A DNA stretch of 64,000 nt from Echinarachnius parma (lineage: Eukaryota; Echinodermata; Echinoidea; Clypeasteroida; Echinarachniidae), in the NCBI GenBank assembly GCA_037951105.1, contig JBAMJV010004017.1:1-64000 (forward strand), read 5' to 3'. Made by a program: the position numbers and the translations under genes. Below the pieces are notes generated by a model. The model did not search any database, had not been told where the DNA came from, and saw only the letters and a list, made by a program, of their open reading frames with translations. Within the stretch, counting starts at the first letter, position 1, and the number at the start of each line of letters is the position of its first letter. Shown here one piece after another: positions 19,801 through 30,589 of this stretch.

Positions 19801-22111
19801 CAAATCGGATTTATCCGAAATGTAAAAAGAAAAGAAAAAATAGTTTAAAGGGTACCATCACCCCAAAATAATATTCTTATTATAGAAAGGAAACATCTTT
19901 AGTATTCCATTCCTTCAATAAATTCACAAAATATGTTTTCAGAAAAAAATATATAATTGGCAAACTCATCACCATTCTCAACCATGCGTTCATGCGGTCT
20001 GAATGCGAAGACTATAATGTGCGCAGAGCCAGAGCGCTCTGTGCAGAGCGAACGAATCATCCGGGATTCTAGACGTACGCGTGAATAACATTGGCGCACT
20101 CGCAAATGCTTGGCCAGTATGGAACCAGGAAATAGCCGTGGTTCCGTAAGTGGTGCAAATTAATTGCTTTGTTTATGAATTACACAACCCTTTGCAAAAT
20201 GTTGGGTATCTATTTGATATCACAAAACTGTACCAAAACATATAATAATGTGTTGTCCTTTGCCAGGTGGTCCCCTTTAACCATGGTTGAAATATCAAAT
20301 ATCAAAGGTCCATGTTTGCTTGTTTTTTACATTTCGGATAATTCAGAATTTTTAGTTTTAGTTTTTCAATATTTTTGTTTTATTTTTTTATTTTGTATTA
20401 TTTTTTTTTTTACATTTCGGATAAATCCGATATCCGTCCGTTTTTAACTTGGCTCATATCGTTTAACCCAGCCCTTCTTATAATTCACTTATTCACTTGA
20501 AATTTGTGAATGAATCAAACAAAATCTATAAACATTTAAGAAGGAATGAATCTAGATTCTAGATCGAAAGTTTAAAAATCTTTTAGTACTTGTTTTATAC
20601 TTTGGTTTCACAGTTGCAAACTGTGAAACGCACAACAGCTTGCTGTGCATGCATAGCCCCTAAACATTCGTACTAGTACTATAGAGATAACATTTTAGTC
20701 TGTGCTGTTGATGGTGATAACATCATTATAGGCACAAAAGCTTTCCCACTTACATATCGGGCGTATCTCCTGCACAGTTCTCCCATCCAAACGTTTTCCT
20801 TCAAGTGCACTCTAGAATGAGAAATAACAACAATCTTGAGTAACATTCCAGACCTAAATTAGATAAATCAACCACAAAATTTCTTCAAAAGCTTTCTAGA
20901 TTTGTTGCATAAAATATCTTACCCCACTGTGCTTATAATTAGTTGGGGGAGTATCAACTTTGATACAGGAAAAAATAATTGCATTTTAAAATTTTAAAAT
21001 TAGTAAGCCGAAACATGCAAGTACTACTCGTAAAAAGAACGGATGCTCTCATCATGCCTGATCGGGATCGTTTCTGCCGATTTCCGATCATGCAGAAAAA
21101 TCGGAAGATCGGATCGGCAAAAAAAAAAAAAAAAAAAAAAAGTTTTTTTTTTCTTTGGAAAATGATCCCAAAAAACATATTTTGGGAAAATAAATGAATA
21201 CCAAAGCAACATATATCCATATGAATAAGCCCAAGGTAATCTTGTATGGGTATGCTTTCATTTCAAACTGATTACCTCTCCTTTTACAAAATTACTTGCA
21301 GCGATTCTGAAAGGTTACTAAGCTCAGTCCCATGTGATTAATTTGGCGTAACCTTTGTCTTTGAGAATCGCCGCGAGTAATTTTGTAAAAGGAGAGGTAA
21401 TCAGTTTGAAATGAAAGCAAACCCATACAAGATTACCTTGGGCTTATTCATATGGATATATGTTGCTTTGTTATTATTATTTTTTTTTTTTTTTTTTTTT
21501 TTTTAAATCCGATCCGATCCGATCTCCGATCCGATTTCTGACATTGATACAATTTTGCCGATCCGATCAACCGATCCGATCATCAATTCAAGGACAAGGT
21601 CAGTTACAGCATTACAAAATTTTAATCTTGAAATTGAGGGAGAAATTGTACACCTAGCAGCTTCAACTGGATGGAACAAACATGGACAATTGACACACAA
21701 ACAAAGTGCAGTCAACACTCAATGAATCAATCGAATCAAATTAAAAAAGTAAAAATTAAATAAATTTGTATTGTCACACATTCTTGGAATTCAGATGAAA
21801 GGCTCCCTTTTGATAGTAAACATGATGGCTATGTTGATTATTAAGTAATATTAACGAATAGATTAATCAAGCTTGAATTTCTTAACTATTTTTAAAGAGT
21901 TTCTCAATTTACAAATATCCCCCCGTAACACGATAATCGACGTATGGGACTGTAGAGAAAAGACGTAACACAAAACTTCACGTGTGGGACTGGACATTTA
22001 AAAAAGTATACAAAACGTACTTACCGATTCAGATTTCTGCACGATCTCTCGATATAAATAGGCACTTTGTGACTCCTCTGGACCTTGAATTCTCATGGTG
22101 TCCTTCGGCAT
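13713..22111 (-). CDS. EXOSC6: EXOSC6 (MTR3), RNA exosome core subunit, 7 exons
   Basis: EXOSC6 is a catalytically inert RNase PH-fold subunit of the nine-protein exosome core, which channels RNA to the nucleases DIS3 and EXOSC10; in human it pairs with EXOSC8. Coding exons on the minus strand: 22111-22025, 20811-20754, 19097-18844, 18067-18007, 16809-16724, 15779-15606 and 13853-13713. All junctions are GT-AG and keep frame, giving 286 aa (human 272). The N-terminus reads MPKDTMRIQGPEES, as in vertebrate EXOSC6. LDGRTVQEIRPI and SQAKGSAYIE (exons 2-3) are RNase PH family signatures. NAGIEMYDIVIGC (exon 5) and CVEGSQRIYP (exon 7) match the family C-terminal half. Unlike its neighbours, it carries decayed tandem exon copies beside exons 5, 6 and 7. 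The identification is secure. Confidence 0.95.
14103..14945. mobile_element. Tc1/mariner-derived foldback element
   Basis: Long inverted arms of roughly 230 bp begin AACCGAACACAAAAAGTAAC and end with the complement. TA dinucleotides flank both ends (14101-14102 and 14946-14947), the Tc1/mariner target. The core (about 14343-14545) holds a broken transposase start and is itself palindromic. A 233-bp relative with the same ends is at 32329-32561. It lies in EXOSC6 intron 6. Confidence 0.85.
14343..14545 (-). pseudogene. Truncated Tc1-type transposase, N-terminal HTH
   Basis: From ATG at 14545 the minus strand encodes about 40 residues including NRAIAIGLLQAG and RIARTLGISQNAMR. After one in-frame stop it continues with FQETGEVKDLPRSGRP. 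This is the paired-like helix-turn-helix arrangement and GRP linker at the start of Tc1/mariner transposases. The catalytic domain is absent. The end of the fragment is an inverted repeat of its own start. It cannot encode an active transposase. Confidence 0.8.
15182..15516. mobile_element. Foldback MITE in EXOSC6 intron 6
   Basis: The two halves are nearly perfect inverted copies, with ends 'gtgtttcacaaagatcctaa' and its complement and a loop near 15345. Arm length is about 150 bp. G and C runs border it on both sides. No ORF. Confidence 0.85.
15606..15779 (-). CDS. EXOSC6: EXOSC6 exon 6
   Basis: It follows acceptor TTTTTAG and encodes 58 codons in phase 0, ending CTATAAAG|GTAAAC. The peptide runs RQSGDEIIVDPTLEEEY to LNQVSALVQRGQLECED; VDPT..EE and the LNQV segment are conserved in the family. 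This copy is taken as the real exon because only it has the complete 3' part and a donor. Two decayed copies lie upstream. Confidence 0.9.
15869..16018 (-). pseudogene. Tandem copy of EXOSC6 exon 6, still open
   Basis: This copy lies 239 bp upstream of exon 6 and keeps the acceptor (TTTTTTTAG). A 49-codon open frame runs from RQAGDDIIVDPTLEEEY to VLPSLIQ, differing from the real exon at only about five of 41 comparable residues. It then diverges and stops (TGA at 15871-15869), having lost the donor and the exon 3' end. If spliced in, it would shorten the protein. It may be a poison or alternative 3' exon rather than inert. Confidence 0.75.
16130..16222 (-). pseudogene. Second decayed copy of EXOSC6 exon 6
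   Basis: The acceptor-like TTCTTAG and the start AGACAAG remain. A deletion then removes the part encoding IIVDPT and shifts the frame, although 'tccaaggatgaggggcat' is still recognisable. The spacing to the previous copy is 204 bp. Confidence 0.7.
16264..16715. mobile_element. MITE family A, copy 4 (right end lost)
   Basis: The left end 'aaagtggttgttcagttttg' and body ('tatagagggcgctgcac', 'gttgttgatgatctctctat') follow family A order. The right terminal repeat is not found. The copy ends a few bases before the EXOSC6 exon 5 donor. Confidence 0.7.
16724..16809 (-). CDS. EXOSC6: EXOSC6 exon 5
   Basis: It begins in phase 1 after ATGACCAG and encodes ALAAAITCASVAVANAGIEM followed by YDIVIGCAV, ending TGCAGTG|GTGAGT. 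The NAGIEMYD block aligns well with EXOSC6 and RNase PH relatives. Confidence 0.92.
16895..17885 (-). pseudogene. Decayed copies of the EXOSC6 exon 5 acceptor side
   Basis: Blocks at about 16895-16970, 17030-17100 and 17830-17885 repeat the exon 5 start and the intron before it. Examples are 'cgcatgttatttctgctgcc' and 'ttgttgctgcaaaagctc' against 'gcacatgttattgccgctgc' of the true exon. Frames are broken. The last copy is separated from the others by the element at 17231-17760. Confidence 0.6.
17231..17760. mobile_element. Mariner-like foldback MITE
   Basis: The ends CAGGGTGGCCCCCAAAAAA and TTTTTTGGGGGCCACCCTG lie between TA dinucleotides (17229-17230 and 17761-17762). Arms extend about 180 bp. 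No ORF. A solo end is at about 19404-19423. It lies in EXOSC6 intron 4. Confidence 0.85.
18007..18067 (-). CDS. EXOSC6: EXOSC6 exon 4
   Basis: It follows acceptor TTCTATTTAG and encodes HKIPKSQVDIFITVLENDGS in phase 0 in, phase 1 out, with donor GGGAGTG|GTGAGT. LENDGS corresponds to the conserved LEDGGS segment. Confidence 0.92.
18357..18535. mobile_element. pogo-like MITE copy
   Basis: It resembles the better copy at 30270-30434. The right end reads 'aaggttccactgta'; the body shares 'gctggtccaagctctta' and 'gaccctgacataacaagata'. The left end is worn. Confidence 0.6.
18844..19097 (-). CDS. EXOSC6: EXOSC6 exon 3
   Basis: It follows GACCAG. The split codon plus 84 codons run LKAGAVSQAKGSAYIEMRN to QQALEPAVCL, with donor TGCTTG|GTAAGT. 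SQAKGSAYIE and ERELGLQVQQALEPAV are the strongest EXOSC6 matches in the window. The exon is far more GC-rich than its introns. Confidence 0.95.
19680..20478. mobile_element. MITE with a second MITE nested inside
   Basis: The outer ends 'gagggctgagtccaaacgg' and 'cgtttaacccagccctt' are imperfect inverted repeats, with 'cggatatccg' motifs inside both. The inner element (about 19845-20279) has ends TTTAAAGGGTACCATCACC and GGTGGTCCCCTTTAA. ORFs over it have no recognisable domain. It lies in EXOSC6 intron 2. Confidence 0.6.
20754..20811 (-). CDS. EXOSC6: EXOSC6 exon 2
   Basis: It begins after CATTCTAG and encodes SALEGKRLDGRTVQEIRPI, ending GATAT|GTAAGT in phase 1. DGR..EEIRPI is the classic start of the RNase PH fold. 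Confidence 0.93.
20975..21600. mobile_element. Foldback element with GATCCGATCGG-rich borders
   Basis: The core at 21196-21472 is a near-perfect palindrome (arms 'gcaacatatatccatatgaa', loop near 21330). It is bordered by an A run on the left and a T run on the right. Outside these are matching GATC/CCGAT-rich arms, so the inversion extends to about 20975-21600. It lies in EXOSC6 intron 1. Confidence 0.75.
22025..22111 (-). CDS. EXOSC6: EXOSC6 exon 1 (start codon)
   Basis: It starts at ATG 22111-22109 and encodes MPKDTMRIQGPEESQSAYLY and nine more residues, ending GAATCG|GTAAGT. The QGPEES motif and length agree with the vertebrate protein N-terminus. No TATA box is evident upstream. Confidence 0.93.
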
Positions 22112-22714
22112 TTTGATTTGATTTTTAAAACCTCAATAGTATAGAATTCGGGAAATTATAATTTTGTTTTTTTAGAGCATGTCCTCCAATGCGTTTTTTT
22201 CTCTAAGCTGTTGTTTGCTGCCCTCTATCGTTGGTTTAAATCTAATTTCATTTCATTTTTCAATTATGTTATTTTTTGTTTAGGCCTATATTCTAATAAA
22301 TGAAGATAAATAAACTAATACGTATACAAATTAACAACTGATAGGTATTATGGATAGAAATTAACCCAACCCAATACCACCCCGCCCACCCAAAACAAAC
22401 AAGAAGAAAAGAAATTTATACACACACAAAAACAAAAAACAAACAAACAAGTTCAATTTATTTAATATCGCTAAATGTAAATTATTATTTACATCTTTGG
22501 TGTGTCTGGCAAACTACCCCGACAAAATAACTTCCAAAAGGAATGCAGGCCACTAGCCTAGATAGAGACCACCATTATTTTTTTTTTCTTTAAAATGTTT
22601 GGAAGGTGTATTATGTACAGTTTGTATTTTATTGTTTTGCCTTGCATACTTTTTTATGATGTACATACATTTTGTTGTTAATAAACTTCAAACTTCAAAG
22701 ATGGTGCCCCGTCC

Positions 22715-22885
22715 CCCTCCCCCCCCCCCCCCCCACACACACACACAAACACAACCATGCACTCTTGCCCACACACCCATAAAGTCACGCATACATATGC
22801 ACACACAATTAAACATACGGGCGCACATGTACATCATAATGCAAACAGACACACACACCCACACACATGGACACGCACACATCCA
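22715..22885. repeat. C tract and (CA)n-rich simple sequence
   Basis: A C homopolymer leads into interrupted CA repeats. Histidine/threonine-rich frames here are artefacts. Confidence 0.9.
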
Positions 22886-23161
22886 CAAAATATAGCTCTT
22901 CCAAACTGTTGTAAGAACAAAAAGGAACATACAGTTCGAAATGTAAAGTTGTTCAACAATTTTTTAATCAATACTCAACTTCCAAGAGCAAAATATATTC
23001 ATATAAAACAGTGCTTTGGTATAATGAACACAGATATACATGTATAATGCTTTTAGTGTTAATGATAATTATATCGATTATTAAGCTTAGCATGAAAGGA
23101 AGCAAAATGCTGACTTTTGGGCCTACTGGTATTGATGAGAGAATAACTACTGTCACTTCTA

Positions 23162-23326
23162 GGCCCCGTTGCAGAAAGAGATAAAATCGATCGTAAGTTG
23201 CAATTAAGCGTAAGTCATATCACATGTTCTAGATGCGCAAATCTGATTGGTTGAAACGCGTAAATTTTCTGACTTACGATCAATCGTAACTTACGATCGA
23301 TTTTATCTCTTTCTGCAACGGGGCCC
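23162..23326. mobile_element. Short perfect foldback MITE
   Basis: A 165-bp palindrome with ends 'ggccccgttgcagaaagaga' and its exact complement. Further inside, 'cgatcgtaagttgca' faces 'taacttacgatcg'. A decayed relative is at about 62645-62763. Confidence 0.9.
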
Positions 23327-23585
23327 TGGTCATATATTTAAAGGAAATGTATAGGTGTATAATCTATAAGGGTAATAAGCAATGCCGTTATGCCTACTAA
23401 AATGTAGAAATTATTTTTGTTTGCCTTGTGCCCTAGTTGAGCAAGTAAAAATATGATTTGAAAGATTCTAGTGGCCCTAAACCAGTACACAACTGGGGTT
23501 ATGTATATGGCTCTTTGTATTCCTTCATTTGTTTTTATTTTGTACCCTTATGTTACTCTGTTGTTGTTTTTTTTGCCTCCTACAG

Positions 23586-23673
23586 CTATGCTAATAGTGA
23601 TGCCCAGGAAGAAATATACAATTTCGTCCATCAGTACCAGCAAGTGAAAACAAATGATTTACCTTTCCTTTAA
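23586..23673 (+). CDS. Possible terminal exon of an unknown plus-strand gene
   Basis: A strong acceptor (TTTTTTTTGCCTCCTACAG) is followed by a 29-codon open frame, YANSDAQEEIYNFVHQYQQV to DLPFL, and a TAA stop. Codon use looks protein-like. I do not recognise the peptide, find no upstream exon, and see no close AATAAA. Chance is a real alternative. Confidence 0.22.
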
Positions 23674-23967
23674 ATAATTATAAGTTAACCATCACCTCTA
23701 CCCAGCAGTTTTACCATTTTACTTCACACTTTAATTAAATGGTTAAATATACTTGCTTCTTCGCAAACCAAATTTGTACTCATATTCTTTGAGAAAAATG
23801 CTTAAAACACAGACATAACATATTTTTTCCAGCACTGGTCCAATCAGGCAAGTCAATTTAGAAAAAAAGTTGAAAAAATATGTCACTTGCGCATAATTGA
23901 TAAATCTTACTTTATTGTACCCCGGAAATAATTTTCAGATTTGACTTGCAACTTCTTTTCTATTTGC

Positions 23968-24239
23968 GACCGGCTATAGCAAAACCCTGCACTTGTCGGT
24001 AAAAATCAGAATGTAGATTTTCATACCATTAGAAAGGCTTCATCACAAGTTAGAAAGGCTTCATCACAAGCTTTCATTTGATGCTTTGTTCTAACAAATT
24101 GGTCAATAATTGGGGAAGATATGATTGTTTCAATTTTACAATCATAAGTCTATTTTACACACATTATGTGAACTTAAAATGCCCATTTCTTCAAAACATG
24201 AATTACCGACAAGTGCAGGGTTTCGCTAAAGCCGGTCAC
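23968..24239. mobile_element. MITE with GACCGGCTATAGC ends
   Basis: The ends GACCGGCTATAGCAAAACCC and GGGTTTCGCTAAAGCCGGTC form long inverted repeats that also share 'tgcacttgtcggtaa'. A diverged inverted copy lies at about 54376-54635. A 21-bp direct repeat ('agaaaggcttcatcacaag') is duplicated inside. Confidence 0.75.
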
Positions 24240-24376
24240 ATTTAACCCAAACTATTTGCTCCAATCCAAATTTCGAATCGGGCTAGTGTGAAAGAGAGTA
24301 GCACCATGTCTTGATGTCAGTTTACGTAGCATAAGACTTGGAAAAAAGGACATCCCAAATAATGGGGGAAATACCA

Positions 24377-24804
24377 TATGTGACCTTACACCACAAAACG
24401 ACCAATAAGTCTGGGAAAATGATTATGCTGATTTTCACATGTCATCAGAGTAGAATTCATTACCTTTAAAATGGTATATAAATTGTCATATTCACACAAG
24501 GCAAACCCTCTGAAAATGAGCGCCACAGATTTGGAAGATGGCTGAAGCAGTTTTAAAACAAGGGAGAAACGGGCCACTTCAAAGATCGGCGTCCTGTAAT
24601 CTAATAATTTTTATTCGATGAAAAAACATACGTAAACATGATTTCTGACGATCAACATTTCATAGAAGGTAGATTAAGATACCTTCATTCAGGAAATACA
24701 AAAATCATATATCTCATAGTTTTAACCAAATTTGACTATTTCAGCTAATAACAGAGAAACTATATCCGCGACATATTGGTCGTTTTGTGGTGTAAGGTCA
24801 CATA
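24377..24804. mobile_element. MITE with TATGTGACC ends, copy 1
   Basis: The ends TATGTGACCTTACACCACAA and TTGTGGTGTAAGGTCACATA are perfect inverted repeats continuing into 'aacgaccaata'. The second copy is at 44981-45421 and is colinear throughout, including 'aaagatcggcgtcc'. No ORF of note. Confidence 0.88.
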
Positions 24805-25439
24805 TGGAAAAAAAATAATGATGAAATAACAATACATAATATTTCTATTTCATTCTTAGAGATTGAAATTTCAAACAGGAAAAATGTCCATAATGTACTG
24901 TATATTTTGTCAGGCATAATTTTGTTATTTTAAATCTTTAAAAACATTCCAACATTACATTTCTCTTTCATTAAAGGGGCAATAATCTAACAGGTTTAGT
25001 GTTGCACATAGCAAAATTTGATGTTGCATTTCAACAGCGCCATCTCATGAATGTTGCTGACCAGTGTAATTACAACCAATTAACCTTTGGCCCTAGGGTC
25101 TCATTGAGGTCACACTCCATAAGCCTTTAAGGTCACGCAAGCATGATTTAATGACACTCCCAGTGAACTGATGTTTTTATGGGAGACTCACAACCCCTCC
25201 CTAGCTACCCAGTATTACGTTACTGCAGCAAGTGAATAAATACAAAATGTGGTAAGCCTCATTTCCACTTTCCCTACCCCCTCCCTTGTCTCCCCACATC
25301 CCTCCCCTCTCCATGTTTCTCTTTACACCAAACTACAGTAGTACATGCGTTGCTATTCTTTGATGGGTTTGAGCAGAGAGGTGGGTCTTTCCCATCTCTC
25401 TGGTTTCAGCATAGACCTAGTAGGTCTATGGTTTCAGAG

Positions 25440-25615
25440 TACAAATAATAATAATGAAACACTTTTATATAGCGCATAACACATAAGCACAATTGCATGT
25501 CCCTATGCGCTTATTATTACCCTTGGTCATCAGGTAGAGGTCAAACCCGCACAATTATCTTGCGCACCATCTCGACTCCCCGGGGAGCATACTAGCCAAT
25601 GGCAGCCATATTATA
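25440..25615 (-). repeat. SINE fragment
   Basis: Partial copy of the SINE at 12550: 'aataataat' tail, 'tatagcgcataac', 'ccctatgcgc' and 'ctcgactccccggggagcat'. The tRNA head is missing. Confidence 0.6.
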
Positions 25616-25940
25616 GTGCCGAGGCCAATTAGCATATAAACAGAAATTTGCCAAGGGTTGCACCTAACTGGTGTTTGCTAATATAATTGCAATTTACAAA
25701 GTATTCAAATATCAAATATTAACTTTGTTGGAATTACCCTTTTAAACAATAATCCTGAGAATATTCAACATCAATGAACAAATAAAGAATGTATTACAAA
25801 TAAACAAGTACAGTATATGTTTGAATATAATAAACCAGGGCCCTTGCAAACGGAATCGAATAATTATTATCTCCTTCCTCTCTGTCACTTTTATTTATAA
25901 TCTTACCCTTTATAATTCTCCTGTATCTACATACCTAGCT

Positions 25941-28074
25941 TAAAGAGATAGTTGAGTTCTGGTAAGAAGAGTACAGTTTTGGTGAAACTGAATTTTAGTA
26001 ACCAAAACCTGCATTATTACTTACCAACTAATAGCTAAACCCCTCAATAAAAGTTCGGAAACTCAAGTTTGATTGATCATATCTCTCATATTTTTAAATT
26101 AGCATATTCGAAATTGGTGTCACTATAAAGCCTCATTATATACCTTTCAAATGGTGCATTATGTGTAGTGATTATGCAATTAGGGCGATTGCAGTAGCCC
26201 AGAGAATAGGGGGAGGCAGGAAGTGAAATGTCGCGAAATGGCTCAATGCATTTAATTTACGAGTGCATGACAGTGCTGACCATTTCTTAAAAGTTCACTT
26301 TCTATTGAATAATGCCACCCTTTCCATTCATCAAAATCATTGGAATTCGATACAATTTTAACGGATATGATCTCTTCATTACGATGGAATATTAATCATA
26401 AGGATTATGCAAATGGGGTGGGTGCAGCTAACCGGAATATGGAGATGGGTCGAGTGTGAAATCAATTAAAAAGATATGGAGCGTTGTATTTTTTTTTTAG
26501 CTTTTGGGAGAACTTTTTAGCATTTCAAATAAAATAATCATGATTCAAATTGATATCAACGGAAAGCCCAACGACTCTTCTGTAAGAAAATGTAAAATTT
26601 ATAATGATTTTAATAAAGGGGGGCTGCATGGAGATTAATGTGGGGGAGCCTCAAAAGTGACCCATTTCAAAAGGCTCTGATTTCAAGGCACAACTGAGTC
26701 ACTATTCATGCGTTTTCAATTGAATTCGTCTTATTCATGGCCAACTCATTCAAGTCACATTAACAGACAGATCCGACTCGACCCGATCCGACTGGTTTTC
26801 AGCCTGCTTAACTCAGTATTCGTTGCCTCAGGACTCCGGTTTTGCCTGTCAGGAGCCAGTCGGAGGTCATTTGAGGCCGATTCAACATGTTGAATCGGCT
26901 CCGACTGAGCAAAACCGTCTCTAGCCTGACTGAAAACTAGTCGGATCTGGTCGAGTCGGCTCTGTCTGCGCCGGCCTTTACACCCTCCACACAATGGTAA
27001 AAGACACCGACAACAAATCAGAGCGTTTTGAAATGTGTCACCTTTGAGGCTCCCCCCACATTCATCTCCCTGCAGCCGCCCTTTACAAAAATCATTATAA
27101 ATTTCACATTTTCATACAGAAGAGTTGTTCGGCTTTCCGTTGATATCAATTTGAATCATGAATATTTCATTTTAAATGCTAAAAAATACTCCCAAAAGCT
27201 CGAAAAAAATGCAACACTCTGATCTTTTGTCAACTCCATATTTTTTGTCTGATTTCACACTCGACCCATCTCCATATTCCGGTTTGCTACGCACAACCCA
27301 TTTGCCTAATCATTACGATCAATATGCCATCGTAATGAAAAGATAATTTCAATTAAAATGGTATCAAATTCCAATGATTTCGATGAATGGAAAGGGTGGC
27401 AGTATTCAATAGAAAGTGAACTTTCAAAAAACTGGTCAGCACAGTCATCCACTCGTAAATTAACTGCATTGAGCCATTTCGCGACATTTCACTTCCTGCC
27501 TCCCCCTATTCTCTGGGCTACTGCAATTGCCCCATTTACACAATCACTAGACATAATGCACCATTTGAAAGGTATATAATGAGGCTTTATTGTGACACAA
27601 AGTTCGAATATGCTTATTTAAAAATATGAGAGATAATTATGATCGATCAAACTTTTTTTGAGGGGTTTAGAACCCTTAGAACGGAACACAAAATTACAAA
27701 TGACTTCGTAAAGATCATGTTATCATTAAAAAAGAGCCGTTAACAGGTAAAAGGACGCTCTCTAAACACTCATCGGTTTCAACCATTATGAATGAAATAT
27801 TGTGATGTTCTGTTGAAATAATGCTTAGATAGAGAAACAACCATCAGCTATTTAAATACCTATTTTGTAACTTTTTGAAAAGAGGAAGCATTTAAAAATT
27901 ATTGAATAATTGTTTATGGCAATTTCAGCCGTTTCTGAACCGATTTTGATAAAATAAAGTTTATTCTGTCATTAAAATATTGTGCTCTTTCAAATTTTAC
28001 ACTCAGTTTTTCATTATCTCCCAAAAATAATTGTATGTAGCGCCCTCTCTACTAAAACTCAACTATCCCTTTAA
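25941..28074. mobile_element. MITE family A, copy 5, carrying a nested element
   Basis: Family A ends 'ttaaagagatagttgag' and CTCAACTATCCCTTTA lie 2.1 kb apart instead of about 0.55 kb because another palindromic element sits inside. The left fragment stops after 'aaaacctgcatta' and 'aactaatag', and the right resumes at 'acacaaaattacaaatgac', exactly as joined in the uninterrupted copy at 51776. Confidence 0.85.
26038..27668. mobile_element. Long-arm foldback nested in family A
   Basis: The ends read CTAAACCCCTCAA and its inverted copy. Inverted arms of roughly 700 bp include 'catttcgcgacatttcactt' facing 'aagtgaaatgtcgcgaaatg'. At the centre is a third, smaller palindrome (about 26757-26978) rich in 'ccgatccgactgg' and 'gagtcggctc'. 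The 73-aa and other frames inside are shadows of the arms. Confidence 0.8.
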
Positions 28075-28094
28075 CTTAATTCTTCCAGCTATCT

Positions 28095-30260
28095 TTGACA
28101 TTACATTCTTTAGATAGTTTCCATCATACTTTTCCATTTTCATTCACTTTTCTTGGTTTCCTTGATCTTCTTCTTTTTTGCAGCTTCTTACATAATTGGC
28201 ATCACTTTTGCTTTAGTTTATTTGTTTTTTGTCTATTTCAGCTTCCTCCTATTCTTCATTGGTCATCTTTCCAATTCAGCCTTCTCATATTTTCTACTAC
28301 ATACATACCATATGACGTCTTTATTATAGTACAGATTATATGTTCTTGATGTTTCTCCTTGTATTTCCCGTTTTCCAATGAATAGTTCTCTTCTCCTGCC
28401 TATTATTAATTCTTCCCATTCTATTCTTATTGTCTGTATAATACTTACATTTTTTTTCCAAATCTGTATCTTATTTTGGTTTTTGTTTCCTGCCTTATTT
28501 TCTTCCCATGATAATTTTCTGCTCATTCTTCCAATGTTCTTTCACATCTATCTCATTGTTGTTGTATTTTTTTGTTAATGATAATACCCTTCCATTTTCT
28601 AATCTTAGCTATGTGGTCCCTACAACATACTGCATGTACCAATCTAATACAAATATCCTTGATCCCTCTAACCCCTGACCACTCACTAGGATTTATTTCA
28701 GCTAGAGTGGACAAGTCGTAAAATATAGTTGGGTTCACACTTCCTTTCATGCATGTTCCAGATGGTGTACTCTATTACTCTAAGTATTACGGTGTGTCCA
28801 CACATAAACATTTCTCTTATGCTATACTTCTATTTTCTTCTTCTTTCCTCACAGCCATTTTCATAAATAGTCATCAATGACACCCAAGTATATTTTGATA
28901 ATCATTGTGTCACCATGTGAATTAAAATATCACTGGTATAAAATGTGGAGTTAAACCAGACACCATCATAGCACAATGTTTAAAACACATCATAAGTGTA
29001 AATCAAAAGTAAGGTTACTGTGCTGAGTTCATACACTAAACTCAAGTTTTCTATCTTATTCTGCTTTTGAAGACGCCCGCTAAAAAACTTACATATACAA
29101 TGATGTTTAGATGACAGAATGACAGACTACTACTTTGCAAAACTGTAATAACCCTATAAAAATGATACTTGTTCCCATCAGCTGGCCAATGCATGTATAA
29201 GGAATACTCATTCTAAGACTCTGGGATTTTTTTTTGCAAAAAAGGGGGAAAATAATAAGGTAATATTTAATTAGATACGACCATTTACTGAACATTACAT
29301 TGCATCAATGCAAATTTGAAATAGGAAAGTGACTTAGATTGATAGAAGAACAAGGCTAGTTAGCTATGTCCAATTAAGAAGTATGCACTCACAATGCAGT
29401 CACATATCGGTCACCATGATAAATAGGAGTAATTCTCTCACTCACTGTTACCCATACCAGAGAGGTCTTTCCCACCTCTCTGGGTATACCATTATATCAT
29501 TGTAGTAATGTATATATGCACATGTGAAATTAATGGCCTGACTGCACTATGTGAAATTGTGGGGGTAGGGTAGGGGGGGGGGGGTTGGTGGTCATTATTT
29601 TAGGAGTACTGGACTCAAAGTAATAAATATGTCATATACTGGGGGTTTACGCCACTTAACCCTTGGCCTCAGCACAGTGGGGAATGACCTCCAGCCAGAT
29701 CAAATGACCATAGTTGATAGTCTCCAATCCAGTCTCTTTGTGTCGAATAGTCAACATAATGAATGCATATCTCTATTAAAAGTTATGCAATAGTAATGAA
29801 GCAAAAATATTGATACTTTATACATCACTTAGATAATACCATTAATGAGAATGATATTATATTAATGACAAAATACACATTTTAAAACTTTATTAACATA
29901 AAAATATGATATTTGCGCCTTGGTTGTAGACTAGCAATTTTCAGTTCTAGAGTGATAACCAGAATCAAATTGATGACCTTAAGAGGGAGCTATTCAAATA
30001 TATTGCATGTCAGACCAGCTTTAAGGGTGACCCAAAAACTTCATGAACATTTAATCATTACCTACATGAACAGTAGTATATATTTATTACTAAAATATTT
30101 TAATATTACTAATGGATATTTGCAATAAATAGTACATTACTTTTATCATACATAATACATGAAGCAAATATAGGCGATTTTAATGAAAAGCAGATACAGC
30201 TGGACAAATTTCGCAATCTTTATAACAGTATTTATGAAGATCACATTGTAGATAATTCTA
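28095..30260. other. Unassigned intergenic interval
   Basis: The 28.1-28.6 kb part is pyrimidine-rich on the plus strand and yields open frames of low complexity. I see no exon, transposon end or RNA gene that I can support. A G run lies at about 29573-29584. Confidence 0.5.
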
Positions 30261-30269
30261 TCATAAATA

Positions 30270-30434
30270 CAGTGGAACCTCGTTTGAAGAGCTCTCTGGT
30301 ATAACAAAATCACCTTATAACTAGATAATTCTGATGGTCCAAACTATTAATATAGTTTTGTTTGTACCCTGATATAACAAGGTACATGTAATTCTCATGG
30401 TCCCCAAGGAACTCGTTAAACTGAGGTTCCACTG
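30270..30434. mobile_element. pogo-like MITE
   Basis: The ends CAGTGGAACCTCG and GAGGTTCCACTG lie between TA dinucleotides (30268-30269 and 30435-30436). These ends and the TA target fit the pogo/Tc1 group. Relatives are at 18357-18535 and about 11538. Confidence 0.85.
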
Positions 30435-30589
30435 TATCACATACATGTAGGCGTCAGCACATGATACACTAGACTAGCCAATCCTCAAAGCAATAATCAT
30501 TCTTCGGAATGTCGCAATCATGCCATAATTATATAACATAAGATACACAAAAATAAATAATGCATTTAAGAGCATGTTCCTATTTGACA

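Noticed and set aside
28095-28578. Phe/Ser/Leu-rich frames resembling membrane proteins
   Set aside because: Pyrimidine-rich, low-complexity DNA explains the composition.
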